Part shown: one piece after another, positions 18,086-26,194 of the stretch
Position numbering within the stretch: position 1 is the stretch's first letter
Layout of the letters: the number at the start of each line of letters is the position of its first letter
Assembly: GCA_030591525.1 (NCBI GenBank)
Contig: JAUVAV010000016.1
Location: forward strand, 1-63,271
Direction of reading: 5' to 3'
Source: a candidate division FCPU426 bacterium
GTDB taxonomy: Bacteria > Oederibacteriota > JAAXVQ01 > JAUVAV01
Length of the DNA stretch: 63,271 nucleotides
Notes under the pieces: generated by a model
Databases searched by the model: none
What the model saw: the letters and a program-made list of their open reading frames with translations, nothing else
What the model was told of the DNA's origin: nothing
Position numbers and translations under genes: made by a program

Positions 18086-19597
18086 ATGGTTAAGTATTTA
18101 GGGTTGGCGCTGAGCGTAGTTTTTATCCCGGCCCTGGTGGTTTCAACCGTGGCAGCGAAAAAATTAACCCCTTTGGAAAAAGCCATGCGGGCTCTGTGCA
18201 AAAAAGAAGAACCAACCGGCCGGGTTGCTTCCAATGCCAATACGGAAGCCGCACAGTCGATAGCTTCTATGCCGGCTTCACCGGCCTCCGGGGGAGGGAC
18301 GACTCTGACCGCTATTAACCCATCCGGATGGCAGCCGGATCCCATGGGACTTACGGTTGCCGCCTCAGCGGAAGAAATTAAACTGAGTTGGTCCAACACG
18401 GCTACAGCGTGGAGCGGGTTTGCAGGATATCTGGTTTTAAAAGCCGAACCCGGAGGAAAGGCTGACGTGCTGAACGCTTTTCCTTTGGCCGGAAATTGGT
18501 ATCGGGATCTAACCGTTACGCCTCAAGTCCAATATACCTACCAGGTATCGGCTATAGACGCCAAAGGCACGACCCTGCTTTCATCGCGTCCTCTGGTTTG
18601 CAGCCTGGCGCCTTCCCTGCCGCCCAGGGTGCCACGGGATTTTGAAGTTGTTTCCGAGGAGGAGAAGGTTACTCTGAAATGGAAAAAGAACGTGCGTACT
18701 TCGCATGATGTAGCCGGTTATCTGGTTTACCGCTCCCCGTCCCGGGAAGACCAGGGAGAGTGTTTAACCAATACGCCGGTGGCCGGGACGCAATATAAAT
18801 ATGATGATGAACGCGGCGAATACGGACAAGAATATTTCTACCGCGTCACAGCGGTGGATGCCTGGGGTTTGACCGGAGAAGCCAGCGTGCCCTTGGCAGG
18901 CCTGGCCAGACCCCGCAGCCGCGATGGTTTGATATTGATGTCTACGGCTTATCGCGGTATGGGACGCGAGGAAAGGGGGTTGACCGGGAGTCTGCAATTT
19001 TGTTACTACATCGGCACGCTCTACGGGACGCAAGATCCCTCGCTCTCGCCATTGGCGCTTTTTTTGGATCCCATCAGTCTCTGGCTGCTGAGCGCGGATG
19101 CCAAGTATACCTTGCTGACAGAGCAGCAGGCCCCGCTAAGCCTGGCCGTGGGAGGCAAAGGCGCCATTCAACTTTTTGCCGGGCAACAGGACTCCAGCGG
19201 CGGAAGCTTTACCTTTTCTGAAAAGTCAAATATGGAGTATCTTTGGGGCACCTATCTTAGTTTGAGCCGGAGTTTCGGCAACTGGGGAGTGCACGGCGGG
19301 TACTTACAAGGGACCATGGGCGATGCGGTCTACTATCTTTCCAAGTATCTGGAGCCGGAAAAAACGCGAAATCTCTTTTTTGTGGGAGTGGATTTTCCCG
19401 TTGTCCGGCGTATGAATGCTGTCCTGGAAATTCTTTGTCCGCTGGATGCCGAACTTAAATCCCGGCAGCAGCCCCTGCTTCTCAATCTGCACGTAGACCG
19501 CTTTTTTAATTTTGATATATCGTTTCTGCATTGGAAACAGGGATGGGCGTTTCTGGGATATTTTAACGTCCGCGTTACCGTGTTTCCCGGGAGGTAG
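18086..19597 (+). CDS. Secreted protein: two FN3-like domains and a beta-rich C-terminal region
   Basis: 503 residues with an N-terminal signal peptide (hydrophobic LGLALSVVFIPALVVSTVAA, cleavage near AAA-KK). A low-complexity linker leads to two fibronectin-III-like domains (about 90-170, with IKLSWSNTATAWSGFAGYLV, and 180-275, with VTLKWKKNVRTSHDVAGYLV). The last 220 residues alternate polar and aromatic residues with many short strands (LQFCYYIGTLYG, GTYLSLSRSFGNWGVHGGYL) and resemble an outer-membrane barrel, an inference. It starts 3 bp after trpG, so it is probably cotranscribed with tryptophan/histidine genes although unrelated in role. No specific function recognised. Confidence 0.65.
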   Translation: MVKYLGLALSVVFIPALVVSTVAAKKLTPLEKAMRALCKKEEPTGRVASNANTEAAQSIASMPASPASGGGTTLTAINPSGWQPDPMGLTVAASAEEIKLSWSNTATAWSGFAGYLVLKAEPGGKADVLNAFPLAGNWYRDLTVTPQVQYTYQVSAIDAKGTTLLSSRPLVCSLAPSLPPRVPRDFEVVSEEEKVTLKWKKNVRTSHDVAGYLVYRSPSREDQGECLTNTPVAGTQYKYDDERGEYGQEYFYRVTAVDAWGLTGEASVPLAGLARPRSRDGLILMSTAYRGMGREERGLTGSLQFCYYIGTLYGTQDPSLSPLALFLDPISLWLLSADAKYTLLTEQQAPLSLAVGGKGAIQLFAGQQDSSGGSFTFSEKSNMEYLWGTYLSLSRSFGNWGVHGGYLQGTMGDAVYYLSKYLEPEKTRNLFFVGVDFPVVRRMNAVLEILCPLDAELKSRQQPLLLNLHVDRFFNFDISFLHWKQGWAFLGYFNVRVTVFPGR

Positions 19598-19605
19598 GGG
19601 CGGAT

Positions 19606-19761
19606 CCTAGGAGTTTAAGCAATTAGTCTATGACTAATTGCTTAAACTCCAGAGCAATAGAAAATTGAACAATAGAGCAATAAAAAAACTCAATTGCGGT
19701 CTATTTTCTATTGTTCAATTGCTCAGAAATTAAAAAATTAGACTAAATGCTCAGGCTCCTA
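19606..19761. repeat. MITE-like element with nested inverted repeats
   Basis: Left end ggagtttaagcaattagtc (19610-19628) is mirrored exactly at 19632-19650. A second, imperfect pair follows (gagcaatagaaaattgaac / caattgctc region), and the copy ends with gactaaatgctcaggctcct (19741-19760), which matches the right end of the copy at 39050-39204. It begins 8 bp after the FN3 gene stop. No coding sequence inside. Confidence 0.65.
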
Positions 19762-19811
19762 CGGGTCGGCATGATTGGCAAAGAGGTAATTTGTAAAAGC
19801 TGCTCTTTTCA

Positions 19812-19841
19812 TTGACGTAATTAAGGCCGCAATGCTAGAAT
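19812..19841 (+). promoter_or_regulatory. Sigma-70-like promoter
   Basis: TTGACG (19812-19817), an 18-nt spacer and TAGAAT (19836-19841), 32 bp ahead of the inositol-monophosphatase gene. Confidence 0.55.
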
Positions 19842-19873
19842 AACTTTTATTATGATGGTTTTTCAGTTTCGAT

Positions 19874-20716
19874 ATGAAACCTAAGGAAGACGATGCCCGG
19901 ATGGCGGAAGTTCTCCGCACCCTGTTGCTCAGGTCTGGGAACCTATTACGGCGACGCCTGGAAGCAACGCATCAAGTGGAATTTAAGGGAGAGGTCGACT
20001 TGGTTACGGAAATGGACCGGGAGGTTGAAGCCGGGTTTCTAAGGACGGTCCGCCGGCATTTTCCCGGGCATGAAGTGCTTTCCGAGGAAATGGAGGACGC
20101 CGAGAGGTGTGCAGTATGGCGGGAGCCGGCCCGGAAGAATAAAATTCGGTGGATTATAGATCCTCTGGATGGAACTACGAATTACGCCCACGGATTCCCC
20201 CATTTTGCGGTTTCGGCCGGTATTGAGAGACGGGGAAAAATAGTAATGGGCGGGGTTTACAACCCGATGCTGCGGGAATTATATTTTGCCGAAAGAGGCC
20301 GGGGGGCCTGGCGAAATGAAAAACGCATCCACGTTTCCCAAACCAGAAAACTAAAGCGGGCTTTACTGGCAACCGGATTTCCCTATGACTTTCGGACCAA
20401 CGAGCAAAATAGTTTTATGGATTTTCGTTTAATGTCAGGGCAGAGCCGGGCCGTACGCCGGGCGGGAGCAGCCTCGTTGGATCTTTGTGATCTGGCCTGC
20501 GGACGTTTTGACGGATTTTGGGAATTGAAATTGAAACCCTGGGATGTGGCCGCCGGGTCTTTGGTGATTGAGGAAGCCGGCGGACGAATAACTGATTTTT
20601 ACGGCCACCGGCTGGATATTTACGGAGACTCGTTTTTAGCCAGCAATGGTTATCTGCATGCCGCAATGGGCAAGGTATTAACAGGAGGTTATGGGAATTA
20701 TGTCGAAAATCAATAG
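19874..20716 (+). CDS. Inositol monophosphatase family phosphatase
   Basis: 280 residues, Mg2+/Li+ phosphatase superfamily. Metal-binding blocks are complete: EVDLVTEMDREVE, HEVLSEEMED (Glu), WIIDPLDGTTNYAHGFPHF and WDVAAGSLVIEEAGG. Substrates in the family include inositol-1-phosphate, fructose-1,6-bisphosphate, PAP and, in actinobacterial HisN, histidinol phosphate. Because the nearby his operon lacks a phosphatase gene, a HisN-like role is possible but unproven. It overlaps or abuts the next gene (ribosome site aggagg inside its 3' end). Confidence 0.85.
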   Translation: MKPKEDDARMAEVLRTLLLRSGNLLRRRLEATHQVEFKGEVDLVTEMDREVEAGFLRTVRRHFPGHEVLSEEMEDAERCAVWREPARKNKIRWIIDPLDGTTNYAHGFPHFAVSAGIERRGKIVMGGVYNPMLRELYFAERGRGAWRNEKRIHVSQTRKLKRALLATGFPYDFRTNEQNSFMDFRLMSGQSRAVRRAGAASLDLCDLACGRFDGFWELKLKPWDVAAGSLVIEEAGGRITDFYGHRLDIYGDSFLASNGYLHAAMGKVLTGGYGNYVENQ

Positions 20717-21128
20717 GTTTTCCCAGTATAAAAGTTCGATTATAACCACCTTAATATTAATGGGACTGGTCTTGGCGGTAATTATTCGGTTTGCCCAACT
20801 GAACGAAAAAACGCGGGAAGGCACTACGGTTGGGAGACTATATGAGTTGCGGCAGGCCGTACTGCTCTATTACCAGGACCATAACGGGATTTTTCCACGG
20901 GAGTTGAACCCTAATAGTCCGTTTGGCCGGTATCAGGAAGTTATACCGGAAGTGGAAAAGCTGCATCCTAAAAACGGTAAGCCCTCTCCGGCGGGAAATG
21001 AAGTTACCTATGGTTCCGGAAAGCCGGAAGGATACGGAAGAGGCTGGTACTATAATTACGAAAGCGGTCGGATATTTGTGAACTCTATTGGCAGGGATTC
21101 AAGAGGAATATCCTATACCACGTATTGA
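20700..21128 (+). CDS. Pseudopilin-like membrane-anchored protein
   Basis: 142 residues. A short basic N-terminus precedes one hydrophobic segment (IITTLILMGLVLAVIIRFA), then a helical stretch (VGRLYELRQAVLLYYQDHNG) and a soluble part with 'FPRELNP' and a C-terminal GWYYNYESGRIFVNSIGRDS. This layout is that of type II secretion GspG-like pseudopilins, but the prepilin cleavage motif (G|FTLIE) is absent. ATG 20700 fits the 'aggagg' at 20683-20688 better than ATG 20691. Role unknown. Confidence 0.55.
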   Translation: MSKINRFSQYKSSIITTLILMGLVLAVIIRFAQLNEKTREGTTVGRLYELRQAVLLYYQDHNGIFPRELNPNSPFGRYQEVIPEVEKLHPKNGKPSPAGNEVTYGSGKPEGYGRGWYYNYESGRIFVNSIGRDSRGISYTTY

Positions 21129-21166
21129 GATAACGCCTGTAGTTTAGACTCGGAGGAGGAATTTCC

Positions 21167-21760
21167 ATGGCATGGCGCAGACGCAATTACTTGATTAACC
21201 GGGATTTTCAGTTCCGCTATATCGCCCGCATGATAATTGGCATTATAGTTATGGCTATGATAGTTTCTTTTACGGTTTATTATACCACCTGGGCGAGAAT
21301 TATGGATGAATTTTACGATGTAGCCCGGATTGCTTCCCAGTATGCACCGCTTTTTAGCTCAATTAACCAGACTCTGCTTGTGATCTTGCTGGTGTTTTTA
21401 GTACTGGCTGCGTTTTTTTCCGTATTTATATCCCACCAAATCGCCGGACCGATGTATCGTTTCGAGAAAACTCTTCAGGCCATTGCCGGTGGGGATATGA
21501 CCATGCGGGTGGGTTTGCGAAAACGCGATGAATTCAAACAGCTGGCGGATACCATGAATGAAATGGTCGACGAATTAAGAAACAGCCTGTCATCCAATCG
21601 TACTTTGATTGAGGAAATGACAAGTATTTTCGAGCGTATCGAGGAAAGCGGGGCTCGGGAAGGAAGCAGTTTGCCGCCCGGCCTTGTTCAGGATATGGAA
21701 AAGATGAACCAGACCCTGCTGCGTTTGCAACAAAACATTCAGCGGTATAAATTGAAATAA
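21167..21760 (+). CDS. HAMP-domain membrane protein without output domain
   Basis: 197 residues with two membrane helices (about 20-42, MIIGIIVMAMIVSFTVYYTT, and 67-88, LLVILLVFLVLAAFFSVFIS). A HAMP domain follows (IAGPMYRFEKTLQAIAGGD ... RDEFKQLADTMNEMVDEL), then a coiled-coil tail. The periplasmic loop is only about 25 residues. There is no kinase, cyclase or methyl-accepting domain, so it may signal through a partner. A 'ggaggagg' site precedes the ATG at 21167. Confidence 0.75.
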   Translation: MAWRRRNYLINRDFQFRYIARMIIGIIVMAMIVSFTVYYTTWARIMDEFYDVARIASQYAPLFSSINQTLLVILLVFLVLAAFFSVFISHQIAGPMYRFEKTLQAIAGGDMTMRVGLRKRDEFKQLADTMNEMVDELRNSLSSNRTLIEEMTSIFERIEESGAREGSSLPPGLVQDMEKMNQTLLRLQQNIQRYKLK

Positions 21761-21770
21761 TTCTTAAGTT

Positions 21771-21798
21771 GTAGGGGCACGGCGCGCCGTGCCCCTAC
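21771..21798. repeat. 28-bp perfect palindrome
   Basis: Arms gtaggggcacggcg and its exact complement. It lies 10 bp past the HAMP gene stop and could act as a transcription end, but no T-tract follows. Confidence 0.85.
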
Positions 21799-21869
21799 AT
21801 AAACGCCGAAAAAATGTTTGATTAGCGCCATTCGAGACAGTCCCTTGATTAGAACATCGTCAGCAGTTG

Positions 21870-21895
21870 TAGGGGCGACGCATGCGTCGCCCCTA
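21870..21895. repeat. 26-bp perfect palindrome, dispersed family
   Basis: Arms taggggcgacgca / tgcgtcgccccta; the same sequence recurs at 35751-35778. The stop codon of the minus-strand FN3 gene lies inside its right arm. Confidence 0.9.
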
Positions 21896-24439
21896 TTGCT
21901 TGGGTGTAGTAACCTTGATTATTCTGCTCCAGGGACCAGCCCCTCCGCGGTTGATACTTCTTACTTTAACCGAATACCGAGTAGCCGGTTTACAATTACT
22001 GAAAATATACGGCGGAGAATTTGATGCTTGCGGAAGCCCCCAGTTAGTCCCCTGCGCATCCGTTCCCATACTGACTTCATATGAAATCGCTTCGGTAGAG
22101 GCCTTCCAGGTAAGGGTTATGAAATTCATCGTGACTTCGCTGATTTTTATTTTGGTGGGCGCTGTCAGCGGCGGAGTAGGCCGGCTGGTGACGAGCAGAA
22201 TGTCTGACCAGGGGCCTTCGCCCGTGACATTGTAAGCCCTGACCTTTACGAAATAAGTGGTATTCGGTATTAGACTTTTCAAGTCATAGGAAGTCAGGTT
22301 TAAAATTTTCTGTCCCAGATTGCTGGCATCAGTATTAGTTCCTATGTTCAAATGATAACCCTCGACTTTTTTCAGGGCTTGCCAATGGAGCGAGGCCGAA
22401 ATATCCGTGATATTTTTAACTGCCAGGTTTTGCGGAGCGCGATCCGGCAGAGCCGGAGGAGTTTGAAACGTAACGCCACTGCTCCAGGGACCCAAACCGG
22501 TGTTATTTTGAGCCCGGACTTGAACACGATAGTTAGTCTCGGGCTGGAGCCGGGACAAATTTAGGGTTTGGGCCGCGTAATTTGAAATCACCCGCCAGCT
22601 TTTTTTTGCGGGGCCTACCCGGATTTGATAAGTCGTGTGGGCGGTGCCGGAAATACCTTCCCAGGTCAGCATGGCTTCATGCGGGGAAACATTTGACAAT
22701 TTGAGATGGGACGGGGCGATTTCCGGCCGCGTGGTGAAGCTCAGGGGGAGGGACCAGCTTCCCGGGCCGCCGAGATTCACGGCGCGGACTTTTACTGAAT
22801 AATTGCTATTTTTTTTCAAACTCATCAGGTTGATATCGGGATGATTGCAAACTTGGGGCCGGTTTTGGTCCAACGTTTCGGCGGCAGACAGTAAAACCTC
22901 ATAAGTATTGATTTCTTCCGCCGGTGTCCAGGTGAGGTGAACATAGGTTCCGCCGATTTTGGCCAGGGATATGGTCTCCAGTTTTGGTGGGATGGAAAAA
23001 GTTGTAAAATTTATAATATTTGACCAGGCTCCGGGTTGGCGGTTTTGCATTAGGGGACGTACCTTGAGATAATAAGTCACATCCGGAATTAAGTCCTGGA
23101 TTTGGACCGGAGGACGGGAAAATTCATCCAACCGATGAGTTCGCGCCTCAATATCCGAACCGTAGGATATTTCATAAGCCTGGGCCGTGGGCAGGATAGC
23201 CCACTTTACTTCGGCCCAGTTTTGTTTGAGCTTGGAAATTTTGACACCGCTGAGGCCGGCGGGCAGAGTGGAAAAGCTGAGGACTTTACACCAGGGACTG
23301 GATCCGCTCCGGTTAACGGTGCGGATCCGGACATAGTAGCGCTGATTGGGTTTTAGACGGCTAAGAGTGTAGCTGGCGTTGGCAGTAACGGTTAAACCGA
23401 GACTGGTGCCTTGGGAATCGGTTCCCCAATTGATGTGGTAAAAGCGTGAAATCCGGGAGCCGGGCAAGGATTGCCAGCTTATAACGGCTTGGTCGGCGGT
23501 TTGAGCGGAGACGTTTAACCCGCGTGGTTTGGCCGGCAGGGTAAGCAGAGATTGGATGTCGCTCCAGGGTCCGGGCATACCCTTAGTGATGGAACGCACT
23601 TTAAAAAAATAACGGCTATTAGGGGAAAGTTTAAAAGTAAGGGTCTTCTCTTCCGTGGGAATGATGCCCATATTCTCGGCGAGGGGGTCGGTGCCGTGGG
23701 AAAGATCATAACTGGAGGCGGACCCAACTTTCTGCCAGCGAATAAGGATACCGGTTGGTCCCCCATCGCTGCTAGTCAGACCTTGGGGCGCGATTCCTGG
23801 CTTATAGGGGAGCGCGGTAAAAGAAATGGGGCTGCTCCAGGGACCAGAGACTCTGGGATTACGCGCCCGGAGTTTTACATAGTAAGTGGTCTCCGGTATC
23901 AGGTTGTTCAGAGTCATAAAATTTTTATCCGTGCTGCGCATACCAACAGAGCTGGAATCCAGATGCGTCCCATAGGAAACTTCATAATAAGTATCAGGGA
24001 GATCGCTGTAGCGGTCGCTCCAGAAAAGATGGACCGTGGTATCACGAATGTTGTCTGCGGCCAGGTCGGTCATGACAGGTATTTGGGTGTGAAATTCTTT
24101 AAGGGGACTCCAGTTGCCGGCTTGGCCGCCTACCACGGCTCTGATTTTTATCCGGTAACATGTATTGGGTAAAAGTTTAGTCAGGGTAGTTGAGGTTCTG
24201 GATAGGAAACGGCGCCCCCGGTTGGAAGCCTTGGAATCAGTTCCCAAAGACAATTCGTAACGGGTAGCGTTAGCGATGGATTCCCAATTAACCTGCACGC
24301 TGTTTTGAGTAACATTCACCAGGAAGAGATTCAGGGGACTGGAGAGAGAGGACGCTGATAGGTTAATGCTTCCGAGCGTGATTCCAGCAAGTAGAAAGAG
24401 GATGGCGGCAGAAATATTTTTATGTGAAAGCTGGCGCAT
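21893..24439 (-). CDS. Secreted protein of nine fibronectin type III domains
   Basis: 848 residues, the only minus-strand gene. A signal peptide (ISAAILFLLAGITLGSINLS) is followed by nine FN3 repeats of about 90 residues with little else. Each repeat has the usual core tryptophan in a 'V.L.W' strand (VQVNWES, VHLFWSD, ILIRWQK, AVISWQS, AEVKWAI, VHLTWTP, AMLTWEG, ASLHWQA, ITLTWKA) and the 'Y.VKVRA.N..G.GPWS' end. No enzyme or anchor domain is visible, so it is probably an extracellular binding or structural protein. Ribosome site gaggtga upstream of the ATG on the minus strand. Confidence 0.85.
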   Translation of the reverse strand: MRQLSHKNISAAILFLLAGITLGSINLSASSLSSPLNLFLVNVTQNSVQVNWESIANATRYELSLGTDSKASNRGRRFLSRTSTTLTKLLPNTCYRIKIRAVVGGQAGNWSPLKEFHTQIPVMTDLAADNIRDTTVHLFWSDRYSDLPDTYYEVSYGTHLDSSSVGMRSTDKNFMTLNNLIPETTYYVKLRARNPRVSGPWSSPISFTALPYKPGIAPQGLTSSDGGPTGILIRWQKVGSASSYDLSHGTDPLAENMGIIPTEEKTLTFKLSPNSRYFFKVRSITKGMPGPWSDIQSLLTLPAKPRGLNVSAQTADQAVISWQSLPGSRISRFYHINWGTDSQGTSLGLTVTANASYTLSRLKPNQRYYVRIRTVNRSGSSPWCKVLSFSTLPAGLSGVKISKLKQNWAEVKWAILPTAQAYEISYGSDIEARTHRLDEFSRPPVQIQDLIPDVTYYLKVRPLMQNRQPGAWSNIINFTTFSIPPKLETISLAKIGGTYVHLTWTPAEEINTYEVLLSAAETLDQNRPQVCNHPDINLMSLKKNSNYSVKVRAVNLGGPGSWSLPLSFTTRPEIAPSHLKLSNVSPHEAMLTWEGISGTAHTTYQIRVGPAKKSWRVISNYAAQTLNLSRLQPETNYRVQVRAQNNTGLGPWSSGVTFQTPPALPDRAPQNLAVKNITDISASLHWQALKKVEGYHLNIGTNTDASNLGQKILNLTSYDLKSLIPNTTYFVKVRAYNVTGEGPWSDILLVTSRPTPPLTAPTKIKISEVTMNFITLTWKASTEAISYEVSMGTDAQGTNWGLPQASNSPPYIFSNCKPATRYSVKVRSINRGGAGPWSRIIKVTTPKQ

Positions 24440-24474
24440 GCTTCACCTCGGATCTGAAATTTACCATTAATAAT

Positions 24475-24614
24475 GATTCTGCTGCAACCCCCTTTTGTTG
24501 TCTTTGCGAGGAGCGGCAGCGACGAAGCAATCTCGATTTTATAAGGATAAAATCAGATTGCCGCGCTCCCTACGGTCGCTCGCAATGACTTCTTAGGGGG
24601 TTTTGCAGCAGAAT
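24475..24614. repeat. 140-bp MITE-like element with nested inverted repeats
   Basis: Outer arms gattctgctgcaaccccc (24475-24492) and gggggttttgcagcagaatc (24595-24614) pair, and inner arms ttgcgaggagcggcagcgac ... gcgctccctacggtcgctcgc pair around a short loop. The inner module (gcaatct / agattgccgcgc) is of a type scattered in many environmental bacterial genomes. It occupies most of the gap between the divergent FN3 gene and hflX. Confidence 0.75.
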
Positions 24615-24752
24615 CGATAATTAATTTATCCTAACATAGAGAGTCGGGATGAGTCTATAAAAAGCTTAGCATTCAAAGGATATTTCGTATATAATCCGAT
24701 ATAATCCGGGAATGAAAGCAGGTCGCAGGTAAGGAAAATTTCAGGAGTTTAC

Positions 24753-26009
24753 ATGGGTGTTGAGAGAACCTTTTTGGTCAGCCTGAATTATACGGGCGGG
24801 TTACAGGATGCGGATTCCTCCCTGTCCGAATTAGAGCGCTTGACCTGGACCGCCGGCGGAGAGGTGGTCGGGGTAAAAAAATTTTCGCGTCCGCGTCCGG
24901 ATGCCGCCTTGTTTCTGGGTTCCGGACAGGTTCAGGAATTGAAAAATCTGGCAGCCCGGCAGGCTTGGGATTTATTGATCGTGGATCATGAGTTGCGGCC
25001 GATCCAGCAGCGCAACCTTGAAAAGGCTCTGACGCTGCGGGTTATTGACCGGACCCAGCTTATTCTGGATATTTTTGCCCGCCGGGCCAAAACGCATGAA
25101 GGAAAACTTCAAGTTGAAATGGCCCAGCTTTCATATCTTTTGCCCCGTCTTATTGGCAAAGGCGTTCTGCTATCCCGCCTGGGAGGCGGGATAGGTACCA
25201 GGGGGCCGGGTGAAAGTAAACTGGAATATGACCGCCGCCGGCTGCGGAACCGGATTGCGGTTCTAAAACGGCAGTTGGAAACGCTCAAGCGGACCCGCCG
25301 GCTGCATCGCCGGGATCGGGAAGCTGTTCCCCTGCCCCTGGTTTCCCTGGTGGGTTACACTAACGCCGGAAAATCGGCGCTGCTTTCCGCTTTGACCGGC
25401 AACCAGACTTTTATCGAAGATAAACTATTCGCCACCCTGGATCTTACTACCCGCAAACTGATTTTACCGCCCGCCCAGGAAGTGCTGTTGACTGATACCG
25501 TGGGATTTATCCGGAATCTGCCGCATCACTTGGTGGCGGCCTTTCGCGGGACCATGGAAGAAGTCGTGGCCGCGGACCTTCTTCTGCATGTGATAGACTG
25601 TGCTCACCGGTCCTGGGAAAATCAATCCCAGACCGTTAACCAGGTGTTAAAGGAACTGGGGGCCGGGTCCAAGCCCTGCCTCCCGGTTTTTAATAAAATA
25701 GATAAAATCGGACAGGCAACACGCCGCCGCCTGGACTATCAATTTCCCGAGGCTGTTCAGGTTTCGGCGCTTACCGGCGAAGGGCTGGATAAACTGGTGT
25801 CAACGGTTAAGCAACGCCTGGCCGGCGGGTGGAGGAAAATAACCCTTCGTCTCCCCTATGCACAATCCCATCTCCGTGCCCTGGTTTTAAGGCGGGGAAG
25901 GTTGCTTAAGGAATCCTATGGCCAGAAGATAATTACGCTGCAGGTTGAACTGCCGCCCAAGATCATCGGGCAGATTCAATATCAACGGAAATATGGGGAG
26001 AAACCTTAA
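24753..26009 (+). CDS. hflX: Ribosome-associated GTPase HflX
   Basis: 418 residues. The N-terminal HflX domain (FSRPRPDAALFLGSGQVQEL, VVDHELRPIQQRNLEKAL-like block, GGGIGTRGPGESKLEYDRR) precedes a TrmE-type GTPase with P-loop GYTNAGKS (201-208), switch region ATLDLTTRK, G3 LTDTVGFIRNLPHHLV and G4 NKID. HflX splits or rescues stalled ribosomes. Two TATAAT-like boxes (24690-24695, 24700-24705) lie upstream. 'caggagt' is the ribosome site. Confidence 0.95.
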   Translation: MGVERTFLVSLNYTGGLQDADSSLSELERLTWTAGGEVVGVKKFSRPRPDAALFLGSGQVQELKNLAARQAWDLLIVDHELRPIQQRNLEKALTLRVIDRTQLILDIFARRAKTHEGKLQVEMAQLSYLLPRLIGKGVLLSRLGGGIGTRGPGESKLEYDRRRLRNRIAVLKRQLETLKRTRRLHRRDREAVPLPLVSLVGYTNAGKSALLSALTGNQTFIEDKLFATLDLTTRKLILPPAQEVLLTDTVGFIRNLPHHLVAAFRGTMEEVVAADLLLHVIDCAHRSWENQSQTVNQVLKELGAGSKPCLPVFNKIDKIGQATRRRLDYQFPEAVQVSALTGEGLDKLVSTVKQRLAGGWRKITLRLPYAQSHLRALVLRRGRLLKESYGQKIITLQVELPPKIIGQIQYQRKYGEKP

Positions 26010-26061
26010 CTGGAAAATCGTTGCCGACCACAAAATTAGAGTTTTTACCAGTCTGCGAATG

Positions 26062-26115
26062 ACCCCTTAAGCTCGAATTTTTGTCGTTGACGTACTATTC
26101 CAGCTTTTGCTACAC
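26062..26115 (+). repeat. Dispersed repeat, copy 1 (cgttgacgtaNtattccagc family)
   Basis: Matches 48563-48616: the 31-nt core (26085-26115 against 48586-48616) differs at three positions, and the preceding 'accccttNagc' stretch is also shared. Both copies lie within about 120 bp upstream of an accessory gene. Confidence 0.65.
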
Positions 26116-26158
26116 CATCCCTACTAAAGCAATTTCTTGTCAATGGCTAATTTAAAAC

Positions 26159-26188
26159 TTGACTTTGAATTAGCAATAAGAATATAAT
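26159..26188 (+). promoter_or_regulatory. Strong promoter, apparently leaderless
   Basis: TTGACT (26159-26164), an 18-nt spacer and consensus TATAAT (26183-26188). Only six bases separate the -10 box from the ATG at 26195, so transcription would begin at or near the start codon. No ribosome-binding site precedes the ATG. Confidence 0.7.
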
Positions 26189-26194
26189 ATCCCT

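Noticed and set aside
21818-24172. Plus-strand open frames within the nine-FN3 gene
   Set aside because: They are antisense to a clear repeated FN3 coding sequence and carry no recognisable domain.
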